From the NCBI RefSeq assembly GCF_036227485.1, contig NZ_CP109479.1, forward strand, positions 310,001-374,000: DNA of 64,000 bases, read 5' to 3'. Under the pieces are notes generated by a model. The model ran no database searches. It saw only the letters and a list, made by a program, of their open reading frames with translations, and was not told where the DNA came from. The DNA is from Streptomyces sp. NBC_01451. GTDB lineage: Bacteria; Actinomycetota; Actinomycetes; Streptomycetales; Streptomycetaceae. This document shows, piece by piece, positions 44,720 to 53,988 of this stretch. The position numbers and the translations under genes were made by a program. The first letter of the stretch is position 1, and each line of letters begins with the position of its first letter.

Positions 44720-45703
44720 GATGGCAACTGATCGCCCCCGAGCGCCTGATGGGCAGGATATTGATTCGTTCCCGGCGCCCCGGGGGCCGCGCTGAGGAAG
44801 ACGCCCGGCTCGATGCCGCCGGCTCGTACCCGTCCGGCGAAGAACCTCCTGACGAAGACCCGGACCCCGCCCTCAGCCAGGTCCTGCTGCGGCCCTGCCT
44901 CCCGGCTCTGTGCATTCCCGAGCTGGCAGAGCTGCCCAACCCGCAGGTCACGGCACGCAGAACCCTGCACCACATCGCCCACCGCGTCCGCGACAACCCG
45001 CGCCTGGCCGACCTCGCCACCGAGCAACTGCACGCGGCCACCGACGCTCTCGTGAACCGCGGCCATCTGCTCAGCCCGCCCGACAGGCAAGCCGACGACC
45101 ACGGCTCTGATGGCCGCGTCCTGAGGCTCGCCGAGAACCTGGCCCTCCTCAGCGCCGACCCCGGCCACCTCGCAGGCTCCTGCGCTCAGCTTGCCTCCCT
45201 GGATCCGCCGGCCGTTGTCTCCCCCGCGCCGAGCCGGACCCTGATCCGCCGCATCGCCAACATCGACCCCGACCGCCCGGCCGGCCCGGCTCCTGGCACG
45301 CCACTCGGAGCACCGACCGGTCCAGGTCCTGGCCGCCGTCGCCGCCAACCCGCACACTCCGCACAGCGCCGTCACCGACGCCCTGAACGTGCTGCGCCCT
45401 GCCGAACTGGCCTGGATCGCCGAGAACGTCGAAGGCCCCGACTGGTTCCTGAACGCGGCCGCCGCCGTCCCGGCCGCCGCGGACGAAGACGACGGGGTGC
45501 TGCGGCTGCTCAGCGACGACGAACTCGACCAACACCCCGACCCGGCGTCCGTCCCGCAGTCCTGGCTCGACTCCCCCGCCGCCGTCGCCGATGAGTACTT
45601 CTCCCGCTCCGAGGTCTACCGGGCAGTCGTCGCCTCGCGCCACCGCACCCTGGAGCACCTGTTCCAGATCCCCGCCGACGAGCTCAAGGCGGTGCTCGAC
45701 GCC
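44720..45703 (+). pseudogene. Frameshifted gene for a repeat-rich hypothetical protein
   Basis: One frame gives LRPCLPALCIPELAELPNPQ, TEQLHAATDALVNRGHLL and RLAENLALLSADPGHLAGSC. Near 45280 the coding signal moves to another frame (LARHSEHRPVQVLAAVAANP, VLRPAELAWIAENVEG, DQHPDPASVPQSWLDSP). The protein has HEAT/leucine-variant-like helical repeats. At 45704 it is cut and fused in frame to an ISL3 transposase tail. I do not recognise the original gene. Confidence 0.55.
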
Positions 45704-45987
45704 TGCCCAGAGCTGGAGCAAACTCACGACCTCGTCCGCGACCTCGCGCAGATACTCGCCCGGCGCACGGGTGCTGACCTGCCGGACTGGACCAGCTCCG
45801 CCCGCGACGCGCAACTGCCCGGGATCACCGGCTTCGCCCGCGGACTGATCGCCGACCTCGAAGCCGTGAGCGCCGGGCTGACCGTGCACTGGAGCTCCGG
45901 GGGCACCGAAGGTGCTGTGAAGCGCATCAAGAAGATCAAGAGACAGCTGTACGGTCGTGCCGGATTCGACCTGCTCCGCAAAATGAC
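45704..45987 (+). pseudogene. ISL3-family transposase, C-terminal remnant
   Basis: CPELEQTHDLVRDLAQILA, RRTGADLPDWTSSA, GLIADLEAVSAGLTVHWSSG and GTEGAVKRIKKIKRQLYGRA are typical of the ISL3 C-terminus. The start is fused to a host gene fragment, and the sequence loses identity after LLRKM. It belongs to a different ISL3 lineage from the remnant at 28 kb. Confidence 0.85.
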
Positions 45988-46096
45988 GCGGGGCGGTGCG
46001 GGTGGTGACGTCCAGGCCGCCGTCGTGGGGCCGGATACGAACGGCCCGGTGCCCCCACGTGCACCCAGCCCGCCGTACCTCGTCCATCGCTGGTCA

Positions 46097-46417
46097 CTAC
46101 CCGGCGTGGGCGAGGTCCACCAGCTTCTCGAAGAAGAACTCATGCTTCAGGAACGACACGTCGTACTCGTGCCCCGGATTCGGCGGGATCAACTGAGCCG
46201 CCTGGATGAGGCGCCAGCCGTCCCGCAGGGCGGCCACGCCCGTCTCGTAGGGAGGCTCGTCGTTGTCGCCCGTGGTGGGGGACGTGCGGCCGGTGCCGTC
46301 GTACAGCGACCAGCCGACGATCGGGGAGTCCAGGGCGGACGTGGCCAGATACAGCACCAGCACCTGCTGGCGGAGCACGGAGGCGGTCGGAGTGGGAGCG
46401 GAGGTGATCGTGCTCAT
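46097..46417 (-). CDS. Small hypothetical protein coupled to the PhyH dioxygenase
   Basis: 106 residues from ATG 46417, which overlaps the stop of the dioxygenase gene (ATGA). Soluble, acidic and aromatic-rich (LDSPIVGWSLYDGTG, ALRDGWRLIQAAQL, PGHEYDVSFLKHEFFFEKL). No known domain is recognised. The coupling suggests a role with the dioxygenase, perhaps as a small subunit or chaperone (inference). Confidence 0.75.
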   Translation of the reverse strand: MSTITSAPTPTASVLRQQVLVLYLATSALDSPIVGWSLYDGTGRTSPTTGDNDEPPYETGVAALRDGWRLIQAAQLIPPNPGHEYDVSFLKHEFFFEKLVDLAHAG

Positions 46418-47232
46418 GCGGAAACCTCCTGCGGTCGGTTGGTGACGCGGGTGACCCAGTGGTCGAGGTCGAAGTCCTCGTCGCCGGTGAGCGCCCGCCA
46501 CAGCAGGACTCGGTTGTAGATCTCCAGACGGCCGGTCGCCTGCTCGTACCAGGGGAAGACGGTGTTCAGCTTCTCCGCGACGCGCGGGTCCGCCAGGTCC
46601 GAGGTGTCCCACAGAGACCGCTGCCGTACCGTCGGATTGAAGCGGATCTTGAACATGTAGCGGTGAGTGTCGCCGTCGTTGCGCCGTCCGCCGTGCCAGA
46701 GGCCGTGGTGCAGAAACACCACCGTGCCCGCCGGGCAGACCAGTCGACTCTGGCCGAGCAGGTTCTGGTACCGGCCGGTGTCGCTCTCGTTCGTACGCCG
46801 CAGATGGCTGCCGGGCACGCTGAGCGTGCCGCCCATCTCCAGCGTCACCTGCTGCGGGTAGTACATCAACTGCACGTCGAACGCATCGGGCCGTACGTCG
46901 ATGATCGCGTCCCCGTGGAGCGGCTGTGCTCCCCCCTCGTGCGGCTCGCGGATGTGCACGGCATGGTGGTCGATGTCCGGATCGGGTCCGACAAGACTGC
47001 GCAACGCGCCGGCTACCTGGGGCAATTCGACGAGGCGCCGCATGAAGGACGCCTCGGGATAGGCCTCGGGGACCGGCGTGCCGTACCGCACCGGCGGGAT
47101 GCCGGCGCCGAAGACCTTCATGGCCTCGGCGTTCATCTCCGCGGGTACCACCGCGTCCATACGCAGCGAGCCGTGGGCGACGAAGTGCGCCATCTGCACC
47201 GAGCTGAGCAGGTGCTCTCTGGTTGTCGTCAT
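46414..47232 (-). CDS. Phytanoyl-CoA dioxygenase (PhyH) family protein
   Basis: 272 residues from 47232 (MTTTREHLLSS). The Fe(II)/2-oxoglutarate facial triad can be seen as LHGDAIID (His-x-Asp) and the distal HHGLWHGG (His); HRYMFKIRF supplies the Arg for 2-oxoglutarate. A PGSHLRRTNESDTGR loop is also typical. Members hydroxylate lipids, amino acids or natural products. It heads a two-gene operon and is divergent from a broken AraC-type gene that probably regulated it. Confidence 0.88.
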   Translation of the reverse strand: MTTTREHLLSSVQMAHFVAHGSLRMDAVVPAEMNAEAMKVFGAGIPPVRYGTPVPEAYPEASFMRRLVELPQVAGALRSLVGPDPDIDHHAVHIREPHEGGAQPLHGDAIIDVRPDAFDVQLMYYPQQVTLEMGGTLSVPGSHLRRTNESDTGRYQNLLGQSRLVCPAGTVVFLHHGLWHGGRRNDGDTHRYMFKIRFNPTVRQRSLWDTSDLADPRVAEKLNTVFPWYEQATGRLEIYNRVLLWRALTGDEDFDLDHWVTRVTNRPQEVSA

Positions 47233-47303
47233 GTCCACCACAGTAGGGAACCAGCTGCGTCGGGCGCGTGGTTCCCGCTCACCACCACTGGTAGTTTCTC
47301 ACC

Positions 47304-47545
47304 GTGCTTGAGGTCGTGGTCCGTCTCGACGAGCCGCCCGTCGCGGCGAACGTCGGCGTCCACGGCCCGGCCGGGCGCACCGACGTCTTCCACCTACCCG
47401 ACCTGTGGCAGTTGCACCTGTATCGGCATGAGGCCGACCTCGCCGTCGACGGCCTGCCTCACGTAGTCCGCCCCGGCCGGGTCAGCCTCGTACCGCCCGG
47501 CGCGTCCGTCCGGTACCCGCTCCCGGGGCCGCTCCGAGCACGTAA
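47304..47545 (+). pseudogene. AraC-type regulator, N-terminal cupin fragment
   Basis: From GTG 47304: VVRLDEPPVAANVGVHGPAG, FHLPDLWQLHLYRHEADL and HVVRPGRVSLVPPGASVRY, the arabinose-binding-like cupin domain of AraC regulators, followed in another frame by RSRGRSEH (normally 'YRGRSEHLYAH'). The frame breaks near 47490-47530 and the DNA-binding half is absent. The divergent PhyH operon may thus have lost its regulator. Confidence 0.7.
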
Positions 47546-47979
47546 GACCTCGCTCGCCGGGCAATGCGCAGCCACTCGGGTGGCGGACATGGCGGGGGAA
47601 GGGATGCGAGGTGACGTGGACGCTTCCGGAACCGATGCTGACCACTCCCGTGCCCGGGCCGGATCGGCGGCCGGGCTGGGCGGGAGAGCCGAAGTTATGG
47701 ACCGGGTTTGCCATTGCCCGTTGTCCATGGCCCAAGTCAGGACGATGAAGGGCGGCTGGCCCACTCGCACGGATCGCCGCACTCGTCGGTGTCGGGGTCG
47801 GTGGACTGATCGCCTCCGTCAGTGCCCTGTCCGTCGGCTCATCTCTCTTCAGACGTCTACTAGTCACCGACACCCCCGCCGCACTTGAGCAGCGGGGGGC
47901 GCATGTTGGACTGACCTGGCCGTCACCCCGTACTTGTCGCACGGCGCCGGGGTCCGCGCTGCGGCCGAAGACCCGTGTT
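47546..47979. other. No supported gene
   Basis: Sequence between the AraC fragment and the sugar-type module. Several shadow frames exist; one minus frame with TWAMDNGQWQTRSIT looks protein-like but cannot be linked to a gene. Probably deletion debris. Confidence 0.4.
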
Positions 47980-49005
47980 TCACAGGTCTTGGAGCTTGTC
48001 GACGGGGACGGGACCGCCGGTGGTGACGGACTGGACGGCGGCGAGGGCGATGGCCAGGGCAGCGCGTGCGTCCTCGCCGGTGGCGGAGGGGGTGCGCTCG
48101 GTGCGGACGCTGTCGGCGAAGTCGGCGAGTTCGGCCACATAGGCGTCGTGGAAGAGGTGCTGGTCGTAGGTGACGCACTCGGCGGCGACGCCGTCCGGGC
48201 CGTATGCGGTCAGGTGGGTGCGGCGGACGTCGCCCATGGTGAGCATCCCGGCCGAGCCGAGGATCTCGGCGCGTACGTCGTAGCCGTAGACGGCCTGGAA
48301 GCTGGCCTCGGCGGTGGCGAGGGCGCCGCTGTCGAAGCGGATGGTGACGACGGCGGTGTCGAGCAGGCCGCGGTCCTTGAAGTCGGGGCGGATCAGGGCG
48401 TCCGCCATGGCGAAGACCTCGACGGGTTCGGCACCGGGATTGAGGTAACGCAGGACGTCGAAGTCATGGATGAGGGTCTCGAGGAAGATCGTCCACGGCG
48501 GTATGCGGGCCGGGTCGGCCAGAGCGGGGTCGCGGGTGAGCGAGCGCAACAGCTGCGGTGTGCCGATGGCGCCGGCGGCGATCTTCTCGTGGGCGGCCCT
48601 GAAGCCCGCGTCGTAGCGGCGGTTGAAGCCCACCTGGAGGGGCACGCCCGCATCCGCGGCGGCCGCGATGGCGCGGTCGGCCTCGGCGAGGGTGACCGCC
48701 ATCGGCTTCTCGCAGTAGACCGCCTTGCCCGCCTTGGCGGCCGCCTCGACCAGGTCGGCGTGGGTACGGGCCGGGGTGGCGATCACCACCGCGTCGATGT
48801 GCGGGTCGGCGAGCAGTTCACCGATGTCGGTGTAGGCGGTGGCGCAGCCGAGCCGGTCGCCCAGGCTCCGCGCGGCGCCCGGGGTGGGGTCGGCGATGGC
48901 GGCGAGCCGGACGCCCGGGAGGCGGTGGGCGAGGGTCTCGGCGTGGAACGAACCCATCCGTCCGGCGCCGAGGAGGCCGACGGCGAGAGGCTGCTGGGTG
49001 GTCAT
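47980..49005 (-). CDS. Gfo/Idh/MocA-family oxidoreductase
   Basis: 341 residues from ATG 49005. The N-terminal Rossmann fold (VGLLGAGRMGSFHAETLA) binds NAD(P). CEKPMAVTLAEADRAI carries the conserved Lys of the EKP motif, and FNRRYDAGFRAAHE and LIHDFDVLRYL with His/Asp are typical of inositol 2-dehydrogenase-like members. It would oxidise a sugar or inositol hydroxyl. Second gene of an operon with a TIM-barrel isomerase, divergent from LacI. Confidence 0.92.
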   Translation of the reverse strand: MTTQQPLAVGLLGAGRMGSFHAETLAHRLPGVRLAAIADPTPGAARSLGDRLGCATAYTDIGELLADPHIDAVVIATPARTHADLVEAAAKAGKAVYCEKPMAVTLAEADRAIAAAADAGVPLQVGFNRRYDAGFRAAHEKIAAGAIGTPQLLRSLTRDPALADPARIPPWTIFLETLIHDFDVLRYLNPGAEPVEVFAMADALIRPDFKDRGLLDTAVVTIRFDSGALATAEASFQAVYGYDVRAEILGSAGMLTMGDVRRTHLTAYGPDGVAAECVTYDQHLFHDAYVAELADFADSVRTERTPSATGEDARAALAIALAAVQSVTTGGPVPVDKLQDL

Positions 49006-49055
49006 GCGGGTGCTCCGTACGTCGTCGTCAGGGTAGGTACAGGCGGTGGAGACAG

Positions 49056-49838
49056 TCAGACGGTGAAGGCGGAGCGGAAGCGCTCCAGAGCGAGCTCGCT
49101 GTCGCCGGAGGCCCACGCCTCCAGCGCGACCGTGCCCTCGTAGCCGAGGCCAGCCAGGGCGCGGGCGACGGCTGGGTAGTTGATCTCCCCGGTTCCTGGT
49201 TCGCGGCGGCCGGGGACGTCGGCCACCTGGATCTCGCCGATCAGGCCCAGGGCATGGGCCCTGCGGACCAGCTCGATCAGATTCCCCTCGCCGATCTGGG
49301 CGTGGTAGAGGTCCAGGTTCATCCGCAGCCCGGGCCGGTCCACGGCCGCGACCAGGGCCAGGGTGTCGGCGGCCGTCGCGAACGGCACCCCGGGGTGGTC
49401 GACGGCGGTGTTGAGGTTCTCCAGGGTGAAGACGACCCCGGCGCTCTCGCCCAGCTCGGCGAGGCGGGTGAGCGTGCGGTGGGCGGCGATCCACATCTCT
49501 CCGGTGGCCTCACCGGTCACCGGCACCACCGGCAGGCCCTGGCCGTCCAGTCCGGTGCCGTGCAGGTTCAGGCGCGGGCAGCCCAGTTGCTCGGCCGCCT
49601 TGAGTGACTCCTCGGCGGTGCTCAGGAGTTCGGCCGCGCCCTCCTCGTCGGTCAGACTGCCGCGGATGTATCCGGTCATGGAGGAGAAGTCGGCCGGGGT
49701 CCGGGCCAGAGCGGCAAGGTCGTGCCGGGTCCAGTCCCAGATCTCGACCTGGAAACCGGCGTCATGGATGCGCCGTGCCCGCTCGCCGATCGGCAGATCC
49801 AGGAAGATCATCTCGGCGCAGGCCGCCAGTGTGTACAT
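49056..49838 (-). CDS. TIM-barrel sugar isomerase (hydroxypyruvate isomerase-like)
   Basis: 260 residues from ATG 49838 with GGAGAGAGG upstream. The fold of the AP-endonuclease-2/xylose isomerase-like family is shown by VEIWDWTRHDLAAL, LNLHGTGLDG, VVFTLENLNTAVDHPG (metal-binding Glu), RMNLDLYHAQIGEGN (His) and IQVADVPGRREPGTGEINY. Members isomerise hydroxypyruvate, tagatose or inosose derivatives. It is the promoter-proximal gene of the LacI-controlled operon. Confidence 0.9.
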   Translation of the reverse strand: MYTLAACAEMIFLDLPIGERARRIHDAGFQVEIWDWTRHDLAALARTPADFSSMTGYIRGSLTDEEGAAELLSTAEESLKAAEQLGCPRLNLHGTGLDGQGLPVVPVTGEATGEMWIAAHRTLTRLAELGESAGVVFTLENLNTAVDHPGVPFATAADTLALVAAVDRPGLRMNLDLYHAQIGEGNLIELVRRAHALGLIGEIQVADVPGRREPGTGEINYPAVARALAGLGYEGTVALEAWASGDSELALERFRSAFTV

Positions 49839-49868
49839 CGCCACGTACCTCTCTCCGCGACTTCGGGC

Positions 49869-49897
49869 TAGAACGTTCAAGGAACTAGAACGTTCTA
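49869..49897. promoter_or_regulatory. Two tandem LacI-type operators
   Basis: TAGAACGTTCAA (49869-49880) and the perfect palindrome TAGAACGTTCTA (49886-49897) lie 17 bp apart centre to centre, upstream of the isomerase gene. The central CG and palindromic form are typical of LacI-family sites. Confidence 0.88.
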
Positions 49898-49966
49898 TAA
49901 CTCCGTGGAGCAGCAGTACGCCAGCTGTCGCCCTCCCCTGTCAAGGCTCCGGTGGCCCGTGAAAGC

Positions 49967-49978
49967 TAGAACGTTCTA
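49967..49978. promoter_or_regulatory. Third LacI-type operator, in front of lacI
   Basis: A perfect TAGAACGTTCTA (CTATAG flank) 43 bp before the regulator start, identical to the operator near the isomerase. Its spacing of about 81 bp from the second operator would allow DNA looping. It implies autoregulation of the LacI gene. Confidence 0.88.
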
Positions 49979-50020
49979 TAGTCTCCTCCGTAGGAGACGA
50001 ATCCGACCAGGGAGGACGGG

Positions 50021-51046
50021 TTGCCGGCGACCCCAGCGGTCCCCAACGCAAAGCGACCGACGCTCGCCGACGTGGCGTCACGGGCAGGGGTGTCCACGGC
50101 GCTGGTCTCCATCGTGATGCGCGGCGCGAAGGGAGCCGGCGAAGCCACCCGCGAGCGCGTCCTTCAGGCCGCGCGGGAGATCGGATACCGACCCGACGCA
50201 CGGGCCCGGCTGCTCCGCAGCCACCGCTCCCATCTGCTCGGGGTGCAGTTCGGCCTCCAGCATCCGTTCCACTCCGACCTGGTGGAGGGCATCTACGCGG
50301 CGGCCGAACCGGCCGGGTACCAGATCGCGCTGAGCGCCGTGGCCGCCGGGCGCGGCGAGCAGCGCGCCGTCGAGACACTGCTCGACGACCGCTGCGAGGC
50401 GCTGATCCTGCTCGGCCCGCAGGCCCCCGCCGCGCGGCTGGCAGAACTCGCCGGGCGACTGCCGGTCGTCTCCGTGGCCCGCCGGCTACGGCCGTCCGTC
50501 CCGGGCCTGGAAGTCGTACGGACCGCCGACGACGAGGGAGCCCGCCAGGCGGTGGACCACCTCGTCGCTCTGGGCCACCGCGACATCGCCCACATCGACG
50601 GCGGCCGGGCACCGGGCGCAGCCGACCGGCGGCGCGGCTACCGCACCGCCATGAACCGCCACGGCCTGGGCGAACACATCCGCGTTCTCCCCGGCGGTCT
50701 CACTGAGGAGGAAGGCGCCGAGGCCGCCCGAACCCTGTCGGCCACCCGCCCGCGCCCCACCGCCGTACTGGCCTTCAACGACCGCTGCGCGACCGGCGTA
50801 CTCGACCTCTTCCTCCGCTCCGGCGTCGCGGTCCCCGGCGACATCTCCGTCGTCGGGTTCGACGACAGCCATCTCGCCCGCCTGGCCCACATCGACCTCA
50901 CCACCGTCGGACAGGACATCGCACGCCTCGCCGGCCTCGCCGTCGGCCGGGCCGTCGCACGCCTGGAGGGCGCGGAGATCCCCGCCGGGGAACAAGTCAT
51001 CACCCCCCGCCTCGTCGTCCGGGGAACATCCGCCCCGCCCCGCTGA
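50021..51046 (+). CDS. LacI-family transcriptional repressor
   Basis: 341 residues from TTG 50021, with GGGAGG upstream. The N-terminal helix-turn-helix and hinge (PTLADVASRAGVSTALVSIVM, ARARLLRSHRSHLLGV) are followed by a periplasmic-binding-protein-like sensor domain (QFGLQHPFHSDLVEGIY, AFNDRCATGVLDLF, SVVGFDDSHLARL). It probably represses the divergent isomerase/oxidoreductase operon and itself through TAGAACGTTCTA sites and releases DNA on binding a sugar or inositol derivative. Confidence 0.93.
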   Translation: MPATPAVPNAKRPTLADVASRAGVSTALVSIVMRGAKGAGEATRERVLQAAREIGYRPDARARLLRSHRSHLLGVQFGLQHPFHSDLVEGIYAAAEPAGYQIALSAVAAGRGEQRAVETLLDDRCEALILLGPQAPAARLAELAGRLPVVSVARRLRPSVPGLEVVRTADDEGARQAVDHLVALGHRDIAHIDGGRAPGAADRRRGYRTAMNRHGLGEHIRVLPGGLTEEEGAEAARTLSATRPRPTAVLAFNDRCATGVLDLFLRSGVAVPGDISVVGFDDSHLARLAHIDLTTVGQDIARLAGLAVGRAVARLEGAEIPAGEQVITPRLVVRGTSAPPR

Positions 51047-51209
51047 AGGCAGATCCCGGGGTGCGAGGCCCGTGTGTTCCACGGCGACGACGCCGGCCAC
51101 ACCGAGAAGTACCGGTTCGACTCGACGTCGTACATGCCGACCCGCCTGACCAGGAACGGCTGCCCCTCGGCCACACGCATCCCGCGGCCACATCAACTCG
51201 GCGAGTGAA

Positions 51210-51277
51210 GTGCACCCGCCATGTCGGTCACTGGATGGCGGGTGCACATCACCCGCCATCCAGCGACCGACATGGCG
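51210..51277. repeat. Overlapping, mutually exclusive hairpins
   Basis: The 28-nt arm 51217-51244 pairs with 51250-51277 (one mismatch, 5-nt loop). The segment 51235-51247 can alternatively pair perfectly with 51210-51222 (GTGCACCCGCCAT with its complement). The two structures share the central strand and exclude each other. It could be a transposon end, an attenuator-like element or a bidirectional terminator. Confidence 0.7.
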
Positions 51278-51442
51278 CCGGACGATATCCCCCGGACGGC
51301 TCAACAGCGCATAACCGAAGTGGGACCCCGTCTGCCCGTCGGGGATGTCGAGTTGCATCAGCAGGTCGTTCGCGAAGATCTTCCAGCCCTGGACGAGGTA
51401 CGTGTCCCGGTCCGTGGCGTACAGGGTCGGGCAGTCGCCCAC
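51278..51442 (-). pseudogene. N-terminal fragment of a small actinomycete protein
   Basis: MGDCPTLYATDRDTYLVQGW and KIFANDLLMQLDIPDGQTGS resemble the start of a small Streptomyces protein family of unknown function. It runs into the hairpin region at its 3' end, where similarity stops, so it is probably truncated there. Confidence 0.45.
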
Positions 51443-51660
51443 GGTGGAGTTCTAGCCAAGAAACCGTAGCCGCATGGCGGTCTCCCGTCTGCTGCCTTGC
51501 ACTGGTTTGTGCGATATCTCGATGGTCGAGGGCCTGTTCGAGGCCGTCAATCCACTCGCTGCAAACTCGCGCAATCTTCTTGGGAGTTGGACGGCAGTCG
51601 TTCTACGTTCGTTCTCGAACCCAACCCCGCGCAGGCGGCATCGAGGGGAGAAGCGTGGTG

Positions 51661-52092
51661 GTGAGGGTGACCGAGGAACCCAAGGCCGGCGTCGACAGCT
51701 TGCCCATCGATGTTGAGTCGATCTCGGGCATCACGGATGACGCGCTGAAGATGGAGCTGAGCACGTCGACCCGAGAAGACATCGACTTCAAGACGACGAG
51801 GGTCATCGGTCTCGTGAGTCTGCTCCTGGCCGAAGAACTGGGCGCGAACGACGATGACGAAGTCATGGACCTACTCCGGCAGGCATACAAGCTGCTGGAC
51901 CTGACCAACCGCCCCGGCAGACAGACGCCGAGCTTCACTGCCTTCTTCTTCATGCGTGACGTAGCCAACCTCACCCGCCGCCTGACGTGGGTCTACGTCG
52001 AGAGGAACGGCGGGACACCACAGCGACTCAGAAAGAGCGTCCTGGTATCGGAGACGAGGTCGAGTACAGGCCCGGATGTCGAGCGATCGTGA
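51661..52092 (+). CDS. Hypothetical protein, about 143 aa
   Basis: Several GTG codons could start it (51655, 51658, 51661); 51661 is best spaced from GGGGAGAAG. The protein is soluble and acidic (GVDSLPIDVESISGITDDAL, REDIDFKTTRVIGLVSLLL, DEVMDLLRQAYKLLDLTN). No domain is recognised. It overlaps the following small gene by about 100 nt in another frame, which may mean that one of the two ends earlier or later than annotated. Confidence 0.6.
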   Translation: MRVTEEPKAGVDSLPIDVESISGITDDALKMELSTSTREDIDFKTTRVIGLVSLLLAEELGANDDDEVMDLLRQAYKLLDLTNRPGRQTPSFTAFFFMRDVANLTRRLTWVYVERNGGTPQRLRKSVLVSETRSSTGPDVERS

Positions 52093-52214
52093 CAGACGTC
52101 AGGCATGGCGTGCTCATCCTCCGAGCCGCGGCCCGTTCCGAATGGCCGGCCGACAACCCGGACCAGCTCGTGGCGACGCGGACTCGGCAGGAGCGCGCCG
52201 AGGCCGGAGCATGA
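51987..52214 (+). CDS. Small hypothetical protein
   Basis: The open frame from GTG 51987 gives 75 residues; the convincing part is EVEYRPGCRAIVTDVRHGVL and ILRAAARSEWPADNPDQL, which has the composition of a small beta-rich protein seen in Streptomyces. The start inside the previous gene is uncertain. It may form a unit with that gene. Confidence 0.5.
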   Translation: MGLRREERRDTTATQKERPGIGDEVEYRPGCRAIVTDVRHGVLILRAAARSEWPADNPDQLVATRTRQERAEAGA

Positions 52215-52571
52215 CCCGTCGTCGATGGGGTCAGAGGCACCTGTCTGTTCTGTCGCCGCTCCGATCAGCTAGTGAGGCATGGAAGCATCCCGCGTCGCCC
52301 GCGGTGGGTGTGAGCGCACGGTCTCAGTCTGCTGTGGGGTGTTGCCATCACCCCACTCGGCCCTGTTGAAGGGCCCGCACGCGGAGCGTCCACCTCCGGT
52401 GGCAGGCAGGCGACCACGAGCAAAGCGGTCGCAACTGCCACGCCCGTGAGATCCACCGTGCCAAGAGGCCTGGGTGCAGCAGCGCTCGCGCAAATCCCCT
52501 GACGGGGCGGCGGGCGACGGTGCTGCCCTCCGCCTGGCCGAGACGGAGGATGCCGGAGCGGCCCCGGTGGT
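52215..52571. other. No supported gene
   Basis: Intergenic region between the small hypothetical genes and the convergent end of the catabolic operon. A minus-strand frame contains a hydrophobic stretch (VAVATALLVVACLP) but has no credible start, and I leave it unannotated. No clear terminator was found. Confidence 0.4.
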
Positions 52572-53222
52572 TCAGCAGGCTGCTGTGGCTGCGTTGGTGT
52601 GCAGGGGCGCGTCGGTGCGGGCCATGATGTTCTGGGTGGTGACACCGGGGGCGGTTTCCACCAGGGCGAGGCCGTTGGGGGTGACGTCGAGGACGCCGAG
52701 ATCGGTGATGATCCGGTGGACGCAACGTTCGCCGGTCAGCGGCAGGGTGCACTCCCCGACTATCTTGGGGGTGCCGTCCTTGGCGGTGTGCTCCATCAGG
52801 ACGATGACGCGGCGGGCGCCGTGGACGAGGTCCATCGCGCCGCCCATGCCCTTGACCATCTTGCCGGGGATCATCCAGTTGGCCAGGTCACCCGCGGCGG
52901 AGACCTGCATCGCGCCGAGGACAGCGGTGTCGATGTGCCCGCCTCGGATCATGCCGAAGGACAGCGCGGAGTCGAAGAAGGAGGCGCCGGGCAGGACGGT
53001 GACAGTCTCCTTGCCCGCGTTGATCAGGTCGGGGTCGACAGCGTGCTCGTCGGGGTAGCGGCCGGTGCCGAGGATGCCGTTCTCGGAGTGCAGGACGACG
53101 TGCACGCCGGGTGGGAGGTGGCCGGGGATCAGCGTGGGCAGGCCGATGCCGAGGTTGACGTAGGAGCCGTCGGTGAGTTCGGCGGCGGCGCGGGCGGCCA
53201 TCTGGTCGCGGGTCCAGCTCAT
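52572..53222 (-). CDS. 3-oxoacid CoA-transferase, subunit B
   Basis: 216 residues from ATG 53222, overlapping the subunit A stop (ATGA). The catalytic Glu lies in [10 protein letters not shown], and [14 protein letters not shown] and [12 protein letters not shown] are the family signatures. Subunit B forms the glutamyl-CoA intermediate when CoA is moved from succinyl-CoA to a 3-oxo acid, as in beta-ketoadipate-type pathways. It is the last gene of the operon, giving the final activation of ring-derived acids. Confidence 0.93.
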   Translation of the reverse strand: MSWTRDQMAARAAAELTDGSYVNLGIGLPTLIPGHLPPGVHVVLHSENGILGTGRYPDEHAVDPDLINAGKETVTVLPGASFFDSALSFGMIRGGHIDTAVLGAMQVSAAGDLANWMIPGKMVKGMGGAMDLVHGARRVIVLMEHTAKDGTPKIVGECTLPLTGERCVHRIITDLGVLDVTPNGLALVETAPGVTTQNIMARTDAPLHTNAATAAC

Positions 53223-53974
53223 GCTCGTACGGTCCTCTTCTCTATCTGCTTGTCGGTGGCCTCGGCGGGGGTCAGTCGCACGATCCGCTGAACGAAGATT
53301 CCCGGCAGGTGGATCTCGCCGGGGTTCAACTCGCCCGGTTCCACCAGCTCTTCGACCTCGGCTACGGTGACACGCCCGGCCACCGCGGCGAGCGGGTTGA
53401 AGTTGGCGGCCGCCTTGCGGAAGACCAGGTTGCCGTGACGGTCACCGCGCCAGGCCCGTACGAGTGCGAAGTCCGTTGTGATGCCGTGCTCCAGGACGTG
53501 CGGACGGCCGCGGAAGTCGCGGGTCTCCTTGGCCGGGGAGGCGACGACGACCGAGCCGTCGGGGGCGTATCGCCAGGGCAGGCCGCCCTTGGCGACCTGC
53601 GTCCCCACGCCCGCCGGGGTGTAGAAGGCCGGGATGCCCGCACCGCCCGCGCGCAGGCGTTCGGCGAGGGTGCCCTGCGGCACCAGTTCCACCTCCAGTT
53701 CGCCGGCCAGGTACTGGCGGGCGAACTCCTTGTTCTCACCGACGTACGATCCCGTGACGCGGGCGATGCGGCCGGCGGCCAGCAGTACGCCCAGGCCGCG
53801 GCCGTCGACGCCGCAGTTGTTCGACACGACCTTCAGACCTGAGGCGCCCTGCTCGTGCAGCGCCCGGATCAGGACTTCTGGCACGCCGCTGAGACCGAAT
53901 CCGCCGACGGCCAGTACCGCACCGTCGGGAATGTCGGCGACCGCCTGGGCGGCGCCGGAACTGACCTTGTTCAT
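53219..53974 (-). CDS. 3-oxoacid CoA-transferase, subunit A
   Basis: 251 residues from ATG 53974. [57 protein letters not shown] and [17 protein letters not shown] are typical of the alpha subunit (SCOT/PcaI/AtoD type). With subunit B it forms the heteromeric transferase. The separation from the frameshifted SDR upstream is 14 bp. Confidence 0.93.
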   Translation of the reverse strand: MNKVSSGAAQAVADIPDGAVLAVGGFGLSGVPEVLIRALHEQGASGLKVVSNNCGVDGRGLGVLLAAGRIARVTGSYVGENKEFARQYLAGELEVELVPQGTLAERLRAGGAGIPAFYTPAGVGTQVAKGGLPWRYAPDGSVVVASPAKETRDFRGRPHVLEHGITTDFALVRAWRGDRHGNLVFRKAAANFNPLAAVAGRVTVAEVEELVEPGELNPGEIHLPGIFVQRIVRLTPAEATDKQIEKRTVRA

Positions 53975-53988
53975 AGGGTAATTGCCTT

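Noticed and set aside
47989..49143. Plus-strand ORF of 384 aa
   Set aside because: It is antisense to the Gfo/Idh oxidoreductase.
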